NCBI GenBank assembly: GCA_002420185.1
Contig: DIHO01000011.1
Coordinates: 82,668-146,667, forward strand
Length of the DNA stretch: 64,000 bases
Origin: Opitutales bacterium UBA5694
GTDB lineage: Bacteria; Verrucomicrobiota; Verrucomicrobiia; Opitutales; Opitutaceae
Direction of reading: 5' to 3'
Below are positions 9,376-17,966 of the stretch, in pieces (positions within the stretch are counted from its first letter, which is position 1; each line of letters starts with the position of its first letter). The position numbers and the translations under genes are program-made. The notes beneath the pieces are model-generated. The model was not told where the DNA came from, ran no database searches, and was given only the letters and a program-made list of their open reading frames with translations.

Positions 9376-10934
9376 TCTTCGAAGTCTTTCACTGGATCAT
9401 AGTCGGGGTCATTGTAGGTCTTTCGTTGTGGATCAATCCGGCTGTTTGGGTAGCGATCGAATACCTCACCCTCACCCAATATCCTCGGGTCCTTTTGGGC
9501 AATCAATCCTTTCTCTAATCGGTTCCACATTGCCTCCTTGACGTCCCGATATTCAGCCGTAGGTGCCAAATCCGTAACGCAGTGGGGATCCTCCACGATA
9601 TCATAGAGCTCTTCTGCCGGGCGTTTTCCAAACGACAACTCGAAGTAGCGGTAGTCTGGATGCCCTTCATTCAGGTTCGTCAAATAGCTCTTTGTTGGAG
9701 ATCCGTCGGTATTAGTGTATCCATATTCCGGATTTCCGGCGGGCCAGCGATGTGGCTTGAAATTGCGGACATACAGGAACCGGTCGTCACGCAACGCCCT
9801 TGCCGGGTAGCCGACGGAAAAGACATCACCATCAACCCGACCCGTATCGTGCCGCTCTTTGCCAAGCAAAGTATGATCACGAGTGGTGTCGATTCGGCCT
9901 TCCCTGTCGCTCAACAGTACGTAGAGGAAGCTAGCTCCTGTCATTTGATCGTGTGGGTCTAGCCCCACAGCCTCCATGATCGTTGGGGCTACATCAGGAA
10001 AAGTGACGAAATCCGTCACAACGCGACCTGGCTTTACTTTCGCTCCCCAACGCACTGCAAGTGGGACCCGAAAACCCTCGTCATAGATCTGACCCTTTAT
10101 TCGGGGAAATGGCATCCCATGGTCCGACGTCGCGATGACCAGAGTGTTCTCAAGCAATCCACGTTCTTCGAGCAAGGTAAGTGCCCGACCTATGTGCGTA
10201 TCGAACCATTCCACCTCGATGGCGTAGTCGGCCAAGTCACCGCGAATCGTTTCGTTGTCTGGATAAAAATCCTGCACAACTACAACATCCAAATCACGGC
10301 CGTCTTTTTTCCACGAATCCTTCTCATAGCCTCGATGTGGCTCTTTGGTACCAAGCCAAAAACAAAAGGGCTGATCGTCTGGTTTCTTGTCTAAGAAAAG
10401 CTCAAAGTTCCCAGCATAATCGCCTTTTCCGATTCCCCGATACGGCGCCTTAAGCGTCTTTTCATTGAAGGGATGCCCCGCTGGGTTTTCTGGCGTCAAA
10501 AACTGGTCGCGACCCCGGTGCACTCCTTTGTAAACGCCCGGTCCCCAGCCTTTTCCGGTAAAGCCAACAAAGTACCCGTCCTCCTCCAGCAAGTACGGAT
10601 AGAAGGCCCATTTATCCGATAAGAATGGATTATGATTAGTCGCCTCCTCTAGCTGCCATGAATACCTTCCCGTTACCAAACAGGCCCGAGCGGGAGCGCA
10701 CTTCGGATTGCAATTGTACGCGTTGGTAAAGAGGAGCCCTTCATTGGCGATTCGATCGAAATTCGGAGTTTTAACGTAGGTACTGCCATAAACGCTCATG
10801 CTGTTTCGGGATGCATCGTCCGCGATGATGAAGAGAATGTTCGGTCTGGGCAGGCTCGCCGCAAGTGGCAGGTCCGCTAAAATAGGAATAGAAAAGAATG
10901 ATAAAATGAGAAGAAACGGAGTATAGTGCTTCAT
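9354..10934 (-). CDS. Secreted sulfatase, heparan N-sulfatase (SGSH)-like
   Basis: S1 sulfatase with the formylglycine Cys79 in CAPAR and metal ligands D39-D40 (IIADDASR). ATSDHGMPFPRIKGQIYDEG matches the sulfamidase group in which HG is followed by PFPR/K. I chose the ATG at 10932-10934 because it begins a clean signal peptide (MKHYTPFLLILSFFSIPILA). An upstream in-frame ATG at 10985 would add 17 residues before it. Its stop overlaps the esterase start. The promoter region at 10935-11174 is shared with a divergent arylsulfatase. Exact linkage specificity is not determinable here. Confidence 0.9.
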   Translation of the reverse strand: MKHYTPFLLILSFFSIPILADLPLAASLPRPNILFIIADDASRNSMSVYGSTYVKTPNFDRIANEGLLFTNAYNCNPKCAPARACLVTGRYSWQLEEATNHNPFLSDKWAFYPYLLEEDGYFVGFTGKGWGPGVYKGVHRGRDQFLTPENPAGHPFNEKTLKAPYRGIGKGDYAGNFELFLDKKPDDQPFCFWLGTKEPHRGYEKDSWKKDGRDLDVVVVQDFYPDNETIRGDLADYAIEVEWFDTHIGRALTLLEERGLLENTLVIATSDHGMPFPRIKGQIYDEGFRVPLAVRWGAKVKPGRVVTDFVTFPDVAPTIMEAVGLDPHDQMTGASFLYVLLSDREGRIDTTRDHTLLGKERHDTGRVDGDVFSVGYPARALRDDRFLYVRNFKPHRWPAGNPEYGYTNTDGSPTKSYLTNLNEGHPDYRYFELSFGKRPAEELYDIVEDPHCVTDLAPTAEYRDVKEAMWNRLEKGLIAQKDPRILGEGEVFDRYPNSRIDPQRKTYNDPDYDPVKDFEEWKKTQQ

Positions 10935-11174
10935 AGACTTCAAGGGCTTCGCCAAGAGAATCGAGTTGAGATGTAATGATGCCAACGAAAAACGAATTGT
11001 CGGCTAACGTCCGAGAATTCAGTGTTCAAGGCTAGAGCTAGAATGTTTCATTAAACCTACCTTCTTTTCGGTTAAAAACACACCCTCAGATCTTCTCGAA
11101 AGCTCGTTCGTATATTTTTCGTGCGTTCCCAGTAATACCATATAAACATCTACTCGTTACGCTATAATTCTTTT

Positions 11175-12692
11175 ATGATACTCCGAAAACTCTTTTCGCT
11201 TCTTCTCTTCTTAGCTTTACCCTTTCTAGCTAACGCCGACGGCCGCCCCAACATCATCCTCATCATGGTTGACGATATGGGATGGAGCGACATCGGTTGC
11301 TACGGAGGGGAAGTCGACACACCCAATTTGGACCAGCTCGCAGCTGAGGGCATGCGTTTTACTCAGTTCTACAATAATGCGAAGTGCACCACCACGCGTG
11401 CATCGATTGTCACAGGTCTTTGGCCAAGGCCTAAAGGTGACCTCCTAAAAACAAACATGGTTACGCTCGGAGAAGTTCTCGGTGATGCCGGGTACGCGAC
11501 CGCCCTCTCCGGAAAATGGCACTTGGGAAACAGCGCAACTACTCACCCTTTTCATCGTGGCTTCCAGGAGTATTATGGACTCCTCGATGGCTGCTGCAAT
11601 TTCTTCAATCCTCTTCAGCCAGATCCAGAATACAAAGGTGGACGCATCCGCAAATTTGGGCATAACGATCAACTGGTGAAGTCGTTTCCAAAAAACTACT
11701 ACACCACAGACGCATTCACCGATCATGCCATAGAAACGATTCAAAAGAACGTGTTGACCGATCCCGAACGCCCCTTCTTCCATCACATCACTTACACCGC
11801 CCCGCACTATCCTCTTCACGCCAAACCGGAGGATATTGCTAAATACAAGGGCAAATTTTTGATGGGATGGGAAAAGATGCGCGAACAACGGTATGAACGT
11901 CAGCTAGCAATGGGACTGATAGATCGAGAACGCTACCAAATCACGCCCACTGACTCAGATGCCTATAATTGGGAGAGTGCGGATCAGGGATTCGAAGACC
12001 ATCGTATGGCGGTGTACGCGGCGATGGTCGATAACGTTGACCAGAATATCGGTCGCCTCCTTCAAGCCCTCAAAGAGCTCGAGGTCGACGACAATACGCT
12101 TATCTGTTTCCTGTCGGACAATGGCGGCTGCGCCGAAGAGCCTGGCGGTCGTAATCCAGAGGAACGTAATGCCGGTCCTGTCGACGATTACGTCGCATTG
12201 GGACCTTCATGGGGGTGGGCTCAAAATGCCCCCTTTCGGCGGCACAAAAGCTGGCTGCAGGAAGGCGGTTCCAATACTCCTATGATTGCCTGGTGGCCCG
12301 GAAAGGTTAAAGCAGGATCGATTACCGAGCAGACGGGGCATATCGTCGATTTCATGGCGACTTTTATCGAAATGGCTGATGCGACGTATCCAAATAAACG
12401 CAACGGTGAAACTATTCTTCCTCTCGAGGGAAAATCTCTCCTTCCCGTATTTGCCGGTGGAAAGCGTTCCGGACACGGATACATGGCTTGGGAATGGAGC
12501 GGCAACAAGGCGTATCGCGAAGGCGACATGAAAGTCGTGTGGGATAAGCTCGTCAAAGAATGGGAACTCTACGACCTTTCAACCGACCGTACGGAAAGCG
12601 TTAACCTCGCCAAGTCACAACCTGAAACCACACACCGCCTCATTAAAGCATGGCACGACTGGGCGGCACGAACCGGGACTCGCATCAGATAG
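11175..12692 (+). CDS. Secreted arylsulfatase with CTTTR active-site motif
   Basis: S1 sulfatase of 505 residues with a signal peptide (residues 1-22, ending ANADG). D33-D34 (MVDDMGWSD) bind the metal. Cys71 is in CTTTRASIVTG, where Thr replaces the usual Pro or Ala at motif position 3. GKWHLG lies near residue 110 and SDNGG near residue 316. The region WGWAQNAPFRRHKSWLQEGG is typical of arylsulfatase-A-like members. It is transcribed divergently from the sulfamidase-like gene and is followed 55 bases later by a sulfatase remnant. Confidence 0.92.
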   Translation: MILRKLFSLLLFLALPFLANADGRPNIILIMVDDMGWSDIGCYGGEVDTPNLDQLAAEGMRFTQFYNNAKCTTTRASIVTGLWPRPKGDLLKTNMVTLGEVLGDAGYATALSGKWHLGNSATTHPFHRGFQEYYGLLDGCCNFFNPLQPDPEYKGGRIRKFGHNDQLVKSFPKNYYTTDAFTDHAIETIQKNVLTDPERPFFHHITYTAPHYPLHAKPEDIAKYKGKFLMGWEKMREQRYERQLAMGLIDRERYQITPTDSDAYNWESADQGFEDHRMAVYAAMVDNVDQNIGRLLQALKELEVDDNTLICFLSDNGGCAEEPGGRNPEERNAGPVDDYVALGPSWGWAQNAPFRRHKSWLQEGGSNTPMIAWWPGKVKAGSITEQTGHIVDFMATFIEMADATYPNKRNGETILPLEGKSLLPVFAGGKRSGHGYMAWEWSGNKAYREGDMKVVWDKLVKEWELYDLSTDRTESVNLAKSQPETTHRLIKAWHDWAARTGTRIR

Positions 12693-12747
12693 CAACCAAA
12701 ATAAGCCCTGCGTCGGAGCCTACAAACTCACCTCACTCTATTTCCCT

Positions 12748-12978
12748 ATGAAAATTTCGCTACTAGCCTTCGGCTCCACTATTACTCTAAGCGCAACCGC
12801 CTGCGCTGATAAAGATCATCCTAATCTAGTCATCATAATGACCGACGACCAAGGATACGCAGATGTCGGCTTCAATGGGTGCTAGGACATTCCCACTCCA
12901 AACATCGATCGAATCGCCGACGAGCCCGCCTGATTCGATCCGCTCGGCATCTGGAATCCACCTGGGCCCGCCGGATAG
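12748..12978 (+). pseudogene. Sulfatase N-terminal remnant with in-frame stops
   Basis: From the ATG at 12748 the frame encodes a signal peptide, then HPNLVIIMTDDQGYADVGF and a Cys, which is the S1 sulfatase N-terminus with its DD metal pair. A TAG at 12883 interrupts it. After the stop the frame continues as DIPTPNIDRIADE, the expected next sulfatase segment, before a TGA at 12931 and a TAG at 12976. The formylglycine motif and the rest of the enzyme are missing. It is a dead copy lying just behind an intact arylsulfatase. Confidence 0.85.
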
Positions 12979-12982
12979 AAAA

Positions 12983-13120
12983 CTAGTCGTTTAAGGCGAG
13001 TTCAGAAGGGTCGATGTCGGCCTCCACAATAATGCGTGCTTGGTCGACAAACCCATTGACCTTAAAGTGTAAGAATACTTGATGGCGGTCCGATGAAATC
13101 CGGACTAGGTTGTTTTCCAT
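12983..13120 (-). CDS. Small ORF behind the M48 protease gene, unrecognised
   Basis: The frame of the M48 protease stays open for 74 codons after its stop at 13208. It ends at 12983 and contains an ATG at 13118-13120. The translated stretch looks protein-like (HQVFLHFKVNGFVDQARIIV). From the ATG it gives 45 residues. It could be a small gene or a leftover C-terminus of a lost gene. I do not recognise the family. Confidence 0.3.
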   Translation of the reverse strand: MENNLVRISSDRHQVFLHFKVNGFVDQARIIVEADIDPSELALND

Positions 13121-13207
13121 ACGGCGCCCAGTATTATTTTCATAAACAGTGCTCGGGTTGCCTACTAATACGTCGCTGTCGAATGCCTTTGAGAGGTCGC
13201 TGGAGAT

Positions 13208-14707
13208 CTACTGCAAAACTAGCTTTAGCTTTTGGCCTTTGCGAATTTTGTCTTTTAGATTCACCTGATTCATAATAGCGAGGTCTATGTTCTCGATCCC
13301 CCAGGGTAGCTCGGTTGAAAGATAGGAATCGAATTCCGTTTCCCTGTCAGCGGATACAACATACAGTCGGGCAGGTTGCAGGTTTCGAATCGCCCTATCC
13401 TGAACCCGGCCAAAACTCCCGGTAACTTGATCAAAAGCGGGGCGATAAATATCAATTTCTTCAACTGACGCATAACTTAAAAAACTGAATACGCTCCGAC
13501 GGTGAGAGAAGAAACGGTTTCTCATAAAAACGGGTCCGTTCGACGTAAACACTAAGCCTTCGACTACATACCCGTGACTGCCTCCTAATCGTAAGGGTTC
13601 TACGCGGATCGGCTGAACCTTCGACGATGCCACAAAACTTCGTGCAGCCACTTCGGGCGTATCTCCTTCTCCCACACTAAGTATTATGACTCCTTTCCCC
13701 TGACGGTCAACCAGAGTAACCCTGCCCGCTTCATTCTTGACTCGCCAACCTTCAGGAATGCTGAAATGGAAATCCAGAGCCGGGTGATAGAACCTGCCCC
13801 TCAATACAAACCCCTGTCGTGGGTTTTCACCGACAACGAGACCATCGATTTGCCTCAAGTATTCTGTCTCTCCCACTTTTAAATCTCCGTATTTCTGCCT
13901 CATCTCTAATGCGAGCTGATTAATCAAATTTTGCCGCTCACCCGGATCCGGGTGACTTGACTGCCAAGTGGGAAGGTTCTGACCAGACTTTTCCGAGATA
14001 CGGCCAAGCGAATTAAAGAAGGCGGCAGACTCACCAACCTCGTAGCCGGCTTTTGCGGAATATTCTACTCCGTAAATATCAGACTCCCGCTCGGCGTCTC
14101 TTCCATACTTGAGATTCAGTATCTGAAACACACTTCCACCCAATCCTAAAAACTGGTCGGCGAAATGCTCATTCCCAGTAATTCCTTGCCCAATCATCGC
14201 GCCTGCGACCAAGCCAAGTTGACCCCATTGTTGCTTGAGTGCTTGCTGGGACGCATGACGGGCTGCGACGTGAGTAATTTCATGCCCAAGAACAACCGCC
14301 AACTGGGCCTCATTGTTCAAGTGGGCCAGCAGTCCTCTCGTCACGTACACGTAGCCACCCGGAAGTGCGAAAGCGTTCACCACCGGACTATCGATCACTC
14401 GAAAAGTAAATTTCAAATCCCTGTAGATGTCAGGCGTATCGGGCTGTCTTAAGTTGCTCTGCGCCAGGACGCGTTCCCCTATCTCTGTGACGTAATTTGA
14501 AAGCGATTCATCAGGATACAGTCCCATTTCGCGAACTAGGTCATGGTCACTTGACTTTCCAATTTCTAGCTCTTGCTGCCAAGTGTAGCCGTAGCTTTTT
14601 TTCTCACCGGTCAATGCACTGGGTTCGGTAACACAACCTGTCAGGAATACGATAACTAAAAACGAACCAAGTCCCGAAATCAGTCTCTTTTTCAATTTCA
14701 TTTCCAC
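13208..14707 (-). CDS. M48-family zinc metalloprotease lipoprotein (BepA/YfgC-like)
   Basis: Periplasmic membrane-anchored protease for envelope quality control. The lipobox FLTGC puts the lipidated Cys at residue 25. The zinc motif HEITH is at 142-146, and ERESDIYG near residue 208 supplies the third ligand. A C-terminal extension ends in a segment (MNQVNLKDKIRKGQKLKLV) typical of M48 proteins of this type, so the stop at 13208 looks genuine. The 499 residues fit the family. The start may be the second Met (14701), two residues in, which changes nothing functionally. Confidence 0.9.
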   Translation of the reverse strand: MEMKLKKRLISGLGSFLVIVFLTGCVTEPSALTGEKKSYGYTWQQELEIGKSSDHDLVREMGLYPDESLSNYVTEIGERVLAQSNLRQPDTPDIYRDLKFTFRVIDSPVVNAFALPGGYVYVTRGLLAHLNNEAQLAVVLGHEITHVAARHASQQALKQQWGQLGLVAGAMIGQGITGNEHFADQFLGLGGSVFQILNLKYGRDAERESDIYGVEYSAKAGYEVGESAAFFNSLGRISEKSGQNLPTWQSSHPDPGERQNLINQLALEMRQKYGDLKVGETEYLRQIDGLVVGENPRQGFVLRGRFYHPALDFHFSIPEGWRVKNEAGRVTLVDRQGKGVIILSVGEGDTPEVAARSFVASSKVQPIRVEPLRLGGSHGYVVEGLVFTSNGPVFMRNRFFSHRRSVFSFLSYASVEEIDIYRPAFDQVTGSFGRVQDRAIRNLQPARLYVVSADRETEFDSYLSTELPWGIENIDLAIMNQVNLKDKIRKGQKLKLVLQ

Positions 14708-15082
14708 GAATTACAATCTTCGTTTAATTTCCGACCATAGACCAATTTCATACAGTAAATCAATCCTACAAGATTGCAGCGAAATTGTTTCCTCTAAATG
14801 CAAAGAATCGTCGGGGTATGCCGCTTTGGTGTTAGTTACAACTCAAGAATCTATAGGCAAGGTCCGACGAAATCCAGTCCCGCCGGGCGATAGCTTTGGA
14901 TAAGCACGAGTATTTCACGTTACCGATATTTTTTCACACGCAGACACATCATACACCACTAACGGGTTCAGCTTCGGCTGGGCCCGTTTTCTTTTGCAGA
15001 TCCTCTTTCCATTCGTATTGATTCTAAATTCCGTCCTGCCATCACAGCACGGCCGATCCAAGCCCACCTGCAACCAAAGCGA
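14708..15082. other. Intergenic region, orphan terminator only
   Basis: This lies between the divergent M48 and TPR genes. Apart from the strong plus-strand terminator at 14961-14995 I see no ORF and no recognised RNA family. The 14760-14960 segment could be a small RNA ended by that terminator (inference). Confidence 0.4.
14961..14995 (+). terminator. Rho-independent terminator with UUCG loop
   Basis: A fully paired 12-bp stem (two G-U pairs) lies at 14961-14988. It is closed by a TTCG tetraloop at 14973-14976 and followed by TTTTCTTTT. Its direction is plus. No plus-strand gene ends here: the nearest upstream gene (M48) runs the other way and starts at 14707. An unrecognised short transcript or a leader of the TPR gene is implied. 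Confidence 0.75.
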
Positions 15083-15592
15083 ATGAATCCGAGCGACAAG
15101 GCAGAGCTATTTTTCAACAAAGTCCTCTCCTACGCTAACGGGTATCGTGAGCTCGGGATGTTCAAAGAGTCCCTAGCGGAGCTTTCCCATCTCCCCAAAA
15201 CACTTTCTGATCGAGTCAAGGTGCTGCAAATGAAACTTGCGGTCTACTTCGATGCAAAGGATTGGCCGGCCGCCGAGTGCGTCGCTACGGAAATCACTCT
15301 CAAAGAGCCAAATGAACCTAATAACTTCGTTAACCTCGCATTTGCCACGCGGCGAGCTAAATCGATACAAGAAGCGAATGCTATTTTGCTGAACGCGGTC
15401 GACCACTTTCCCAATGTGTCCCTCGTGCATTACAATCTAGGCTGCTATGCCTGCATTTCCGGCGATCTCGAAACGGCGAAGGAACGCCTCGTTAAATCGA
15501 TATCTCTAGATCCCGCCTATCGCGATACGGCCAAATCCGATGAAGATCTGGTTGCTCTCACTGATTGGCTGGAGAATCTAGAAATCGCCTAA
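15083..15592 (+). CDS. Small tetratricopeptide-repeat protein
   Basis: 169-residue soluble helical protein, probably a protein-protein adaptor. TPR-type helices are visible: a repeat around YRELGMFKESLAEL, and the clearest at SLVHYNLGCYACISGDLETA followed by KERLVKSISLDPAY near residues 115-148. No signal peptide or enzyme motif is seen. It is convergent with dnaX, with only five bases between the two stop codons. The partner is unknown. Confidence 0.8.
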   Translation: MNPSDKAELFFNKVLSYANGYRELGMFKESLAELSHLPKTLSDRVKVLQMKLAVYFDAKDWPAAECVATEITLKEPNEPNNFVNLAFATRRAKSIQEANAILLNAVDHFPNVSLVHYNLGCYACISGDLETAKERLVKSISLDPAYRDTAKSDEDLVALTDWLENLEIA

Positions 15593-15597
15593 TGGCA

Positions 15598-17103
15598 CTA
15601 ACAAATATCCTTCGGATCGATCCGCTTCACCTTCTCCAGCTTCGCTCGAAATAGCTCATCCATCAAGGCTCGGGCCTTCGCAGGGACCTTCGCAATCGCC
15701 TCTTCTAGAGTCGGTAGAGAATAGTCATCCTTACTCGATTCACCGCTGGTGATCTCAGCAATATCGGATGCACCTAAATAGGCGGCCATTTCCTCCTCCA
15801 AGAGAGTCGGTCCACACTCCGCGAGATCTCCGCCTGAGTTAACAGGGTCCTCTTTTGGGGCAGGGCTGGTCTCGACGACCAGCTCGGAAGCTGGCTTTTC
15901 TCCAGGTGCTGCTTTCAGCGAAACCTCAGAAACGATGGGCTTGGGCTCAGGCGAGCTAGATGTTAGGGTTTTTTTTTTTTCCTCAGGCAGCCCAGCTGCG
16001 ATTCCCGAAAGCTCACGAATAATACCATCAATGGCTCGGGCACGACATTCTTCGGAGGCCTTTAATAACGCCACCTCGAAATTGACCTTTTCGTTCAATC
16101 CAAACTTCAAAGTGCTTTCACTTTGACGAAGGCTGTCTAACAATCGAGTTAGCGACTCCGTTGTCATGGGTGCACCGAGCGACGATCCAGTACCACCGGC
16201 CTTAACGGCCTCTAGGAGGGCTTCTCGCACTCGAGCTTGCAAATCGACCAGGGCTCGAAAGAAGTCCCGCCCTGAAGAATCGAATGAATCCACCAGCTCC
16301 AGAATCTTTATGTGATCACCCGTGGCAATCGCGGTAGCCAAGTCTGCGGTCTGCTCCGCTCCCACCAAACCATAGACCTGCAGGACATCTTCTTCCGCGA
16401 CCGAATCACCACAAAACGCAATCATCTGGTCCAGGATGGACTGGGAATCGCGCATCCCGCCATCTGCCATTCGAGCAATCGCTTGCAATGCGGTATCCTC
16501 AGCGGATATTCCCTCCTGCTCGCAAATATATGCCAAACGATCTTTGATCAGCTTTTCCGAGATCGGCTTCAGGTCAAAGCGTTGGCAGCGAGATACGATT
16601 GTCGGCAAGACTTTGTGAGCCTCCGTCGTCGCAAACACGAATTTCACATGCTCCGGTGGCTCTTCCAAAATTTTCAGCAAGGCATTGAACGCCTGCGTAG
16701 ATAGCATGTGAACCTCATCGATTATGTAAATTTTGTACTTCCCTTGACTGGGCGAGTACTGGGCGTCTTCGCGCAGGTCCCGTACCTGCTCCACGCCATT
16801 GTTCGACGCACCGTCAATCTCCAACACGTCCATGCAGGAACCACTCATGATGGATTGGCAGATCTTCGAATCCTCCGGTGGATCCGCTAGTGGGCCATTT
16901 TCGCAATTAAGGCACTTCGCGAACAATCTAGCCGTAGTCGTTTTTCCAGTACCTCTTGGACCAACGAATAGATAGGCATGGGCTATTCGGTTCTGCTCGA
17001 TCGCATTTCGGAGCGTCCGGACTACGTGGTCCTGCCCAACGAGATCATCGAATTTTTGCGGACGCCACTTGCGGGCAATGACCTGATATCCAGTGAATGA
17101 CAT
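15598..17103 (-). CDS. dnaX: DNA polymerase III subunit gamma/tau
   Basis: Clamp-loader ATPase of the replication machinery. I chose the ATG at 17101-17103 because it gives the family start (MSFTGYQVIARKWRPQKFDD). An upstream in-frame ATG adds 31 unrelated residues. Walker A GPRGTGKT is at 48-55, zinc-site cysteines begin at CLNC (64-67), Walker B is IIDEVH, and the sensor region follows. Length is 501 residues. At codons 375-379 the coding strand carries twelve consecutive A (15969-15980). Gain or loss of one base there leads to a stop within a few codons, so a short gamma form of about 377-382 residues is expected beside full-length tau. The SRP RNA gene lies upstream on the same strand. 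Confidence 0.95.
   Translation of the reverse strand: MSFTGYQVIARKWRPQKFDDLVGQDHVVRTLRNAIEQNRIAHAYLFVGPRGTGKTTTARLFAKCLNCENGPLADPPEDSKICQSIMSGSCMDVLEIDGASNNGVEQVRDLREDAQYSPSQGKYKIYIIDEVHMLSTQAFNALLKILEEPPEHVKFVFATTEAHKVLPTIVSRCQRFDLKPISEKLIKDRLAYICEQEGISAEDTALQAIARMADGGMRDSQSILDQMIAFCGDSVAEEDVLQVYGLVGAEQTADLATAIATGDHIKILELVDSFDSSGRDFFRALVDLQARVREALLEAVKAGGTGSSLGAPMTTESLTRLLDSLRQSESTLKFGLNEKVNFEVALLKASEECRARAIDGIIRELSGIAAGLPEEKKKTLTSSSPEPKPIVSEVSLKAAPGEKPASELVVETSPAPKEDPVNSGGDLAECGPTLLEEEMAAYLGASDIAEITSGESSKDDYSLPTLEEAIAKVPAKARALMDELFRAKLEKVKRIDPKDIC
15969..15980 (-). promoter_or_regulatory. A12 slippery run in dnaX (programmed slippage/frameshift site)
   Basis: Twelve T on the plus strand give A12 in the dnaX message (GAG GAA, then A-rich Lys codons, then ACC). 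In frame it reads EEKKKTLTS. One extra A gives K-N-P-N-I then TAG; one fewer gives P then TAA. Homopolymeric A runs in dnaX cause gamma production by transcriptional slippage in Thermus and by ribosomal frameshift (A AAA AAG) in E. coli. The position, after domain III and before the Pro/Glu-rich tau linker, fits. Confidence 0.7.
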
Positions 17104-17449
17104 AGAAATAGGAATTAACCGCAAAGCACGCGAAGAACGCAAAGATTTTCTTCGCCCTAACGATGTAAATTCTTCGAATGTGTTTAGTGATGGCACTTCG
17201 ATCGCTCCGCTTATGGGTGGGACTGACTATCCTTAGTCAGCCGGGCCAATGAGGTTTCCCGAAATCGGCTGACTGAGAATTTTCAGCCCTACCATTTAAA
17301 AATCGGAAGACGGCATATTGGACACCTTACAAGGAATCTCCGGTAGCAGGGGATCGCCGATCGCCCACAATCAAGAGTCATTTCCCATCGGCACTTGGCG
17401 ATCGCCTGTTGCCCCATTCAACTCTTCCTCTAACCTGTATCAGGAAAAA
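17104..17449. other. Region between SRP RNA and dnaX with inverted repeats
   Basis: No ORF is supported. It contains a 9-bp inverted repeat AGTCAGCCG/CGGCTGACT at 17235-17243 and 17266-17274, a GGCGATCGCC palindrome near 17397, and an A/G-rich tract at 17119-17143 (accgcaaagcacgcgaag) resembling a dispersed intergenic sequence of many genomes. Confidence 0.4.
17235..17274. repeat. 40-base inverted repeat (hairpin)
   Basis: AGTCAGCCG pairs perfectly with CGGCTGACT. Inside, GGG can pair with CCC, so the stem may reach about 12 bp. It sits between the SRP RNA gene and dnaX and has no U-run on either strand. It could be an RNA processing or protein-binding site. Confidence 0.4.
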
Positions 17450-17553
17450 AGGTGGCCAGGCACCCTACGGCGCATGTGAAGCGTGACTACCGTTGCTACC
17501 TTCCGGTCCTGGCGGAATTCGCCAGCCCATCATCGCATAGGACCTGGCCGACC
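17450..17553 (-). ncRNA. ffs: Signal recognition particle RNA, small bacterial (4.5S) type
   Basis: RNA component of the SRP, bound by Ffh, for co-translational membrane targeting. The minus strand carries the diagnostic domain IV loop CAGGACCGGAAGGTAGCAA (17493-17511). Flanking arms GGCCAGGTCC and GGTGCCTGGCC pair to form the terminal stem. A run of six T follows the 3' arm (17446-17451) and serves as terminator. Length of about 100 nt fits the small bacterial type. It lies about 350 bases upstream of dnaX on the same strand, a neighbourhood seen in several bacterial groups. Confidence 0.92.
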
Positions 17554-17809
17554 GAAAACCTGACCCACTTTATCCTAGAATCAATATCAAATTTGGCGAA
17601 GTCGCGGATTTTATTGCTCACGGTATCTACGATCTGCGAAACGAAAAATACACCCTCCGATAGGTATACGCCTGAATGAGCGGCACTCCAGTTTCCAGAA
17701 TCGTAGTTGTCCTCTTCAACGACACCGACATAGCAAAGAAATTTCTGTATATACGTTTTTCCTAATTTACAATCAGTATTGAATTGCTGCCTTGTATGAT
17801 CTACTGCTG

Positions 17810-17965
17810 TCAGGCAAGAAGCAGCATTCCGTGAATTTCATTTCTGGCCGCACTGATCAATCCTGGCGGAAAGCCTGACTGATAGCCTCCGATCCCCAGC
17901 GTCCCTATAATCACAAATATTGAGAGCACAACCACAAGCTCGATCAACGTCGTTTCGACCCACAT
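17810..17965 (-). pseudogene. Type IV pilin-like N-terminal fragment
   Basis: The 51-codon frame begins MWVETTLIELVVVLSIFVII, the prepilin methylation segment (normally FTLIELLVVIAI) including the Glu5-equivalent. It stops shortly after GIGGYQSGFPPG. The leader with its Gly-Phe cleavage site is altered and the C-terminal body is missing. It reads as a decayed pseudopilin next to a second pilin-like remnant. Confidence 0.55.
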
Positions 17966-17966
17966 C

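Noticed and set aside
17452..17679. 75-codon plus-strand frame over the SRP RNA
   Set aside because: The segment is explained by the RNA gene on the other strand; the peptide has no protein-like features.
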